Positions 62,985-64,000 of a stretch of 64,000 nt of DNA are shown here, one piece after another; within the stretch, counting starts at the first letter, position 1, and the number at the start of each line of letters is the position of its first letter. A program made the position numbers and the translations under genes. Where the stretch lies: positions 2,295,001 through 2,359,000 of the forward strand of contig NC_059483.1 of assembly GCF_018139145.2 (NCBI RefSeq), read 5' to 3'. Under the pieces are notes generated by a model. The model searched no databases and was not told the DNA's origin. It saw only the letters and a list, made by a program, of their open reading frames with translations. This DNA is from Gymnogyps californianus (lineage: Eukaryota > Chordata > Aves > Accipitriformes > Cathartidae).

Positions 62985-64000
62985 TCAATCAGCCAGAACA
63001 GCAAAACTTATAAACCTCAGGCTGGAAAAGCATTCCCTAACGGAAACTTTCAGCCAACCTTGAGCCTCCGCAGTGCTTCTACCTCCATCCCACAGAGAAC
63101 AAGAACTGCATTACGTGGGGGCAGGTAAGCTGCTGCTGGGGAAGTGAAAATTATCGTCTGGTCAGTCCCTCTAAAGGGGTAAGACCATCCCAGCTCACAG
63201 ATGCGGGACCTGATTTAAGAAATGGACCATCACTGTTTCACATACCATAAGATCAGCAAGCTCCCTCTGGTGCTGCCCCATGACAGCCGGCTTGCTGGCT
63301 AACCCTGTCCTGTTCTACCCGTCGGGTTCAATTCAATTGGGTACACACAATTTTTGCTTTCACAGCAAAATGAAAAACCTGACCAGACTGATTTTTTTCT
63401 TTCTTTTTTTAAAACGGACTCTGTTGCATGGGAATTTAAGCAGCATTTAAGTAGTATGTTAGTAAGATATAATTATAACACAAAACTTGTTCAAAATTGC
63501 AAATACCCACTAACTTCAGAGAGGCTGGAATGATTTGGAGAAGCAGGTAGAATATTTCAGAGCCCACCCATGATACAGTCACCTTCTTTCATCACAAGCT
63601 GCCTAGAAATATGTAACTCAAACATACCTATGCAATTCCAGTCTTCCCTTCAGAGGGTTTCCCCACCGCTTTGGGCATTAAGTGATGTTACGATGTCAAT
63701 GCTACCCTCGGTATATGAAGACAGCCCAGAAAGTTGCTAAACTGACACTGCCGACATCTAGAGCTCTTCGTGGCGCCTTTGCTGGGTGATAGCTGGACAC
63801 CAGCCACTATTAAAACTTTCCATCTTTGCTACTCTGAGAGATCAGCTCAGATCAGTTTTGAGTTGCAGTACACAATTTTTCTCACTCTGCCATTCTCTAG
63901 CGTGCTCGTTTCTAAATGATCTGGAAGTACTTTTAGCTTCAGCCAGGCTGGTTGTGTAATACACCACTCATTATTTTTCCCAAATCTCCCCTGACTATTT

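Larger units (their letters stand above)
59309..64000 (-). other. ITPR1 intron 4 (3' part)
   Basis: No coding exon found. I looked for the exon that ends in KKFR plus one base of D55 and did not see it. Holds a possible MIR SINE fragment (59751-59805), a T-rich GTT/GTTT stretch (about 59686-59730) and an A19 run (62966-62984). Open frames are short and unrecognised. Confidence 0.8.

Noticed and set aside
59309..64000. Search for exon 4 (ending KKFR) and the start-codon exon
   Set aside because: No matching block found. They probably lie beyond the right edge.

Overview
The window is a stretch of vertebrate nuclear DNA, most likely from a bird. It lies inside one gene on the minus strand: ITPR1, the type 1 inositol 1,4,5-trisphosphate receptor, which is the IP3-gated calcium release channel of the endoplasmic reticulum. 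I placed 35 coding exons between 14389 and 59308. They join in one continuous frame of 4,910 coding bases. Numbering forward from exon 5, the IP3-contact residues R265, R504, K508, R511, Y567, R568 and K569 and the PKA-site serine near 1588 fall on their mammalian positions, so the map is internally consistent. In mammalian numbering these are exons 5 to 39, residues about 55 to 1691. The paralogue is ITPR1 rather than ITPR2 or ITPR3 because the SI alternative exon is present and the sequence matches ITPR1 nearly residue for residue. The bird assignment is an inference from compact introns (35 exons in 45 kb, where mammals use far more), very high protein conservation, little recent repeat content and relic MIR elements. 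A turtle or crocodilian is not excluded.

Layout in transcription order, from high to low coordinates. 59309-64000 is the intron before exon 5. The start codon and first coding exons lie beyond the right edge. Exons 5 to 9 (59308 to 51862) encode most of the suppressor (first beta-trefoil) domain. Exons 9 to 15 encode the second beta-trefoil with the IP3-binding loop, and include the SI cassette (48750-48794). Exons 15 to 20 encode the first armadillo-like domain with the remaining IP3 contacts. Exons 21 to 39 encode the central regulatory solenoid, including the PKA site in exon 37. The SII cassettes, calcium-channel pore and C-terminus lie beyond the left edge, because 1-14388 is intron with no coding exon I could find.

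The rest is intronic: homopolymer and simple repeats, two good candidates for ancient MIR SINE relics plus weaker ones, a possible CR1 relic, a CpG-rich block in intron 24 and an 18-bp perfect palindrome in intron 39. I found no second protein gene, tRNA, rRNA, CRISPR array or viral or transposon coding region. The open frames outside the exons are of a length and number expected by chance. The points most worth checking concern splicing: an exon 26/27 junction that can be spliced in two ways giving equal-length proteins, a diverged SI cassette, no recognisable SIII cassette in the 342-bp intron where mammals carry it, and a few weak donor sites.
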